Below are positions 63,875 to 64,000 of a DNA stretch of 64,000 nt, piece by piece. The stretch is from Flavobacterium amniphilum. GTDB lineage: Bacteria > Bacteroidota > Bacteroidia > Flavobacteriales > Flavobacteriaceae. The position numbers and the translations under genes are program-made. The notes under the pieces are model-generated. The model saw only the letters and a list, made by a program, of their open reading frames with translations, did not search any database and was not told the origin of the DNA. Within the stretch, counting starts at the first letter, position 1, and the number at the start of each line of letters is the position of its first letter. The stretch spans positions 42,076 through 106,075 of the forward strand of contig NZ_JAMLJL010000014.1 of the NCBI RefSeq assembly GCF_023634845.1. The letters are read 5' to 3'.

Positions 63875-64000
63875 GACACTATCCCAAAAAGTGTGTAAGT
63901 TTAAAAATAACGGGGTTTGACTTTTTACTTAAAGTTGAACCCTTTTTTCAAATATCGTTAAGAACTGATTAAGTATTAATCCCCAATTATGGATTGGCAT
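63875..64000 (-). mobile_element. right end of an IS256-family insertion sequence, truncated by the window edge
   Basis: The outer end reads GACACTATCCCAAAAAGTGT at 63875-63894, a typical IS256-family inverted-repeat end. The transposase C-terminus follows on the minus strand. The left end and the target duplication lie outside or cannot be confirmed; the eight bases just outside the end are ATAGATAT. The element could have carried or captured nearby accessory genes. Confidence 0.75.
63929..64000 (-). CDS. C-terminus of an IS256-family (mutator-type) transposase, partial
   Basis: Reading the minus strand from the window edge gives the final 23 residues of a transposase, ending at a TAA at 63929-63931. 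The end contains IHNWGLILNQFLTIFEKR, the usual C-terminal signature of Bacteroidota IS256 transposases. The rest of the gene lies beyond position 64000. Its position just inside a matching terminal repeat supports the call. The Met at the very edge is an internal residue, not the start. Confidence 0.75.
   Translation of the reverse strand: MPIHNWGLILNQFLTIFEKRVQL

Overview
The window looks like chromosome from a Flavobacterium or a close relative (Bacteroidota, Flavobacteriia). The DNA is AT-rich, and start codons usually lack Shine-Dalgarno sequences. Several genes carry the Bacteroidota -7 promoter element TAnnTTTG. Four proteins end in the type IX secretion (T9SS) sorting domain, and the housekeeping genes have the lengths and neighbours typical of that group. 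No tRNA, rRNA or CRISPR array was seen.

Layout. Positions 1-5.7 kb hold housekeeping and small hypothetical genes: trmL, an RluE-like pseudouridine synthase, rmuC and a thioesterase. Positions 5.9-12.3 kb hold an envelope cluster of two heme-c lipoproteins, an ASPIC/FG-GAP surface protein, a DOMON-like T9SS protein, an ankyrin protein, a DUF5777-type barrel and a YceI protein, which together suggest extracytoplasmic electron or heme handling. Positions 12.3-24.7 kb hold ion transport (Kir channel, NhaA) and core metabolism (sucC, lysA), then a PafA-type phosphatase, a nitronate monooxygenase-like flavoprotein, a T9SS subtilase and mnmA. Positions 24.8-34.9 kb hold a 1581-residue repeat adhesin, a MORN-like protein, a LytS/LytTR two-component pair and a divergent TonB-type receptor. 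Positions 35.1-46.1 kb are a minus-strand housekeeping block: guaA, two LysM proteins, osmC-like, a DUF3820-like gene, pyrG, yidC and proC.

From 46.1 kb to the end the window is accessory DNA. A 0.9-kb intergenic region carries an 11-bp minisatellite and dispersed repeats. After it come thirteen small, co-directional, mostly orphan genes separated by recurring noncoding modules. The first two form an overlapping GNAT-like/HTH pair preceded by two matched dyads. The array is followed by two RHS/YD-repeat genes. The second ends in a domain that resembles the Tae4 peptidoglycan amidase, and a small lipoprotein gene directly downstream is the likely immunity gene. The window closes inside an IS256-family element.

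The best candidates for follow-up are the RHS-Tae4-like toxin with its lipoprotein partner, the GNAT/HTH pair with its twin operator, and the cassette-like small-gene array.
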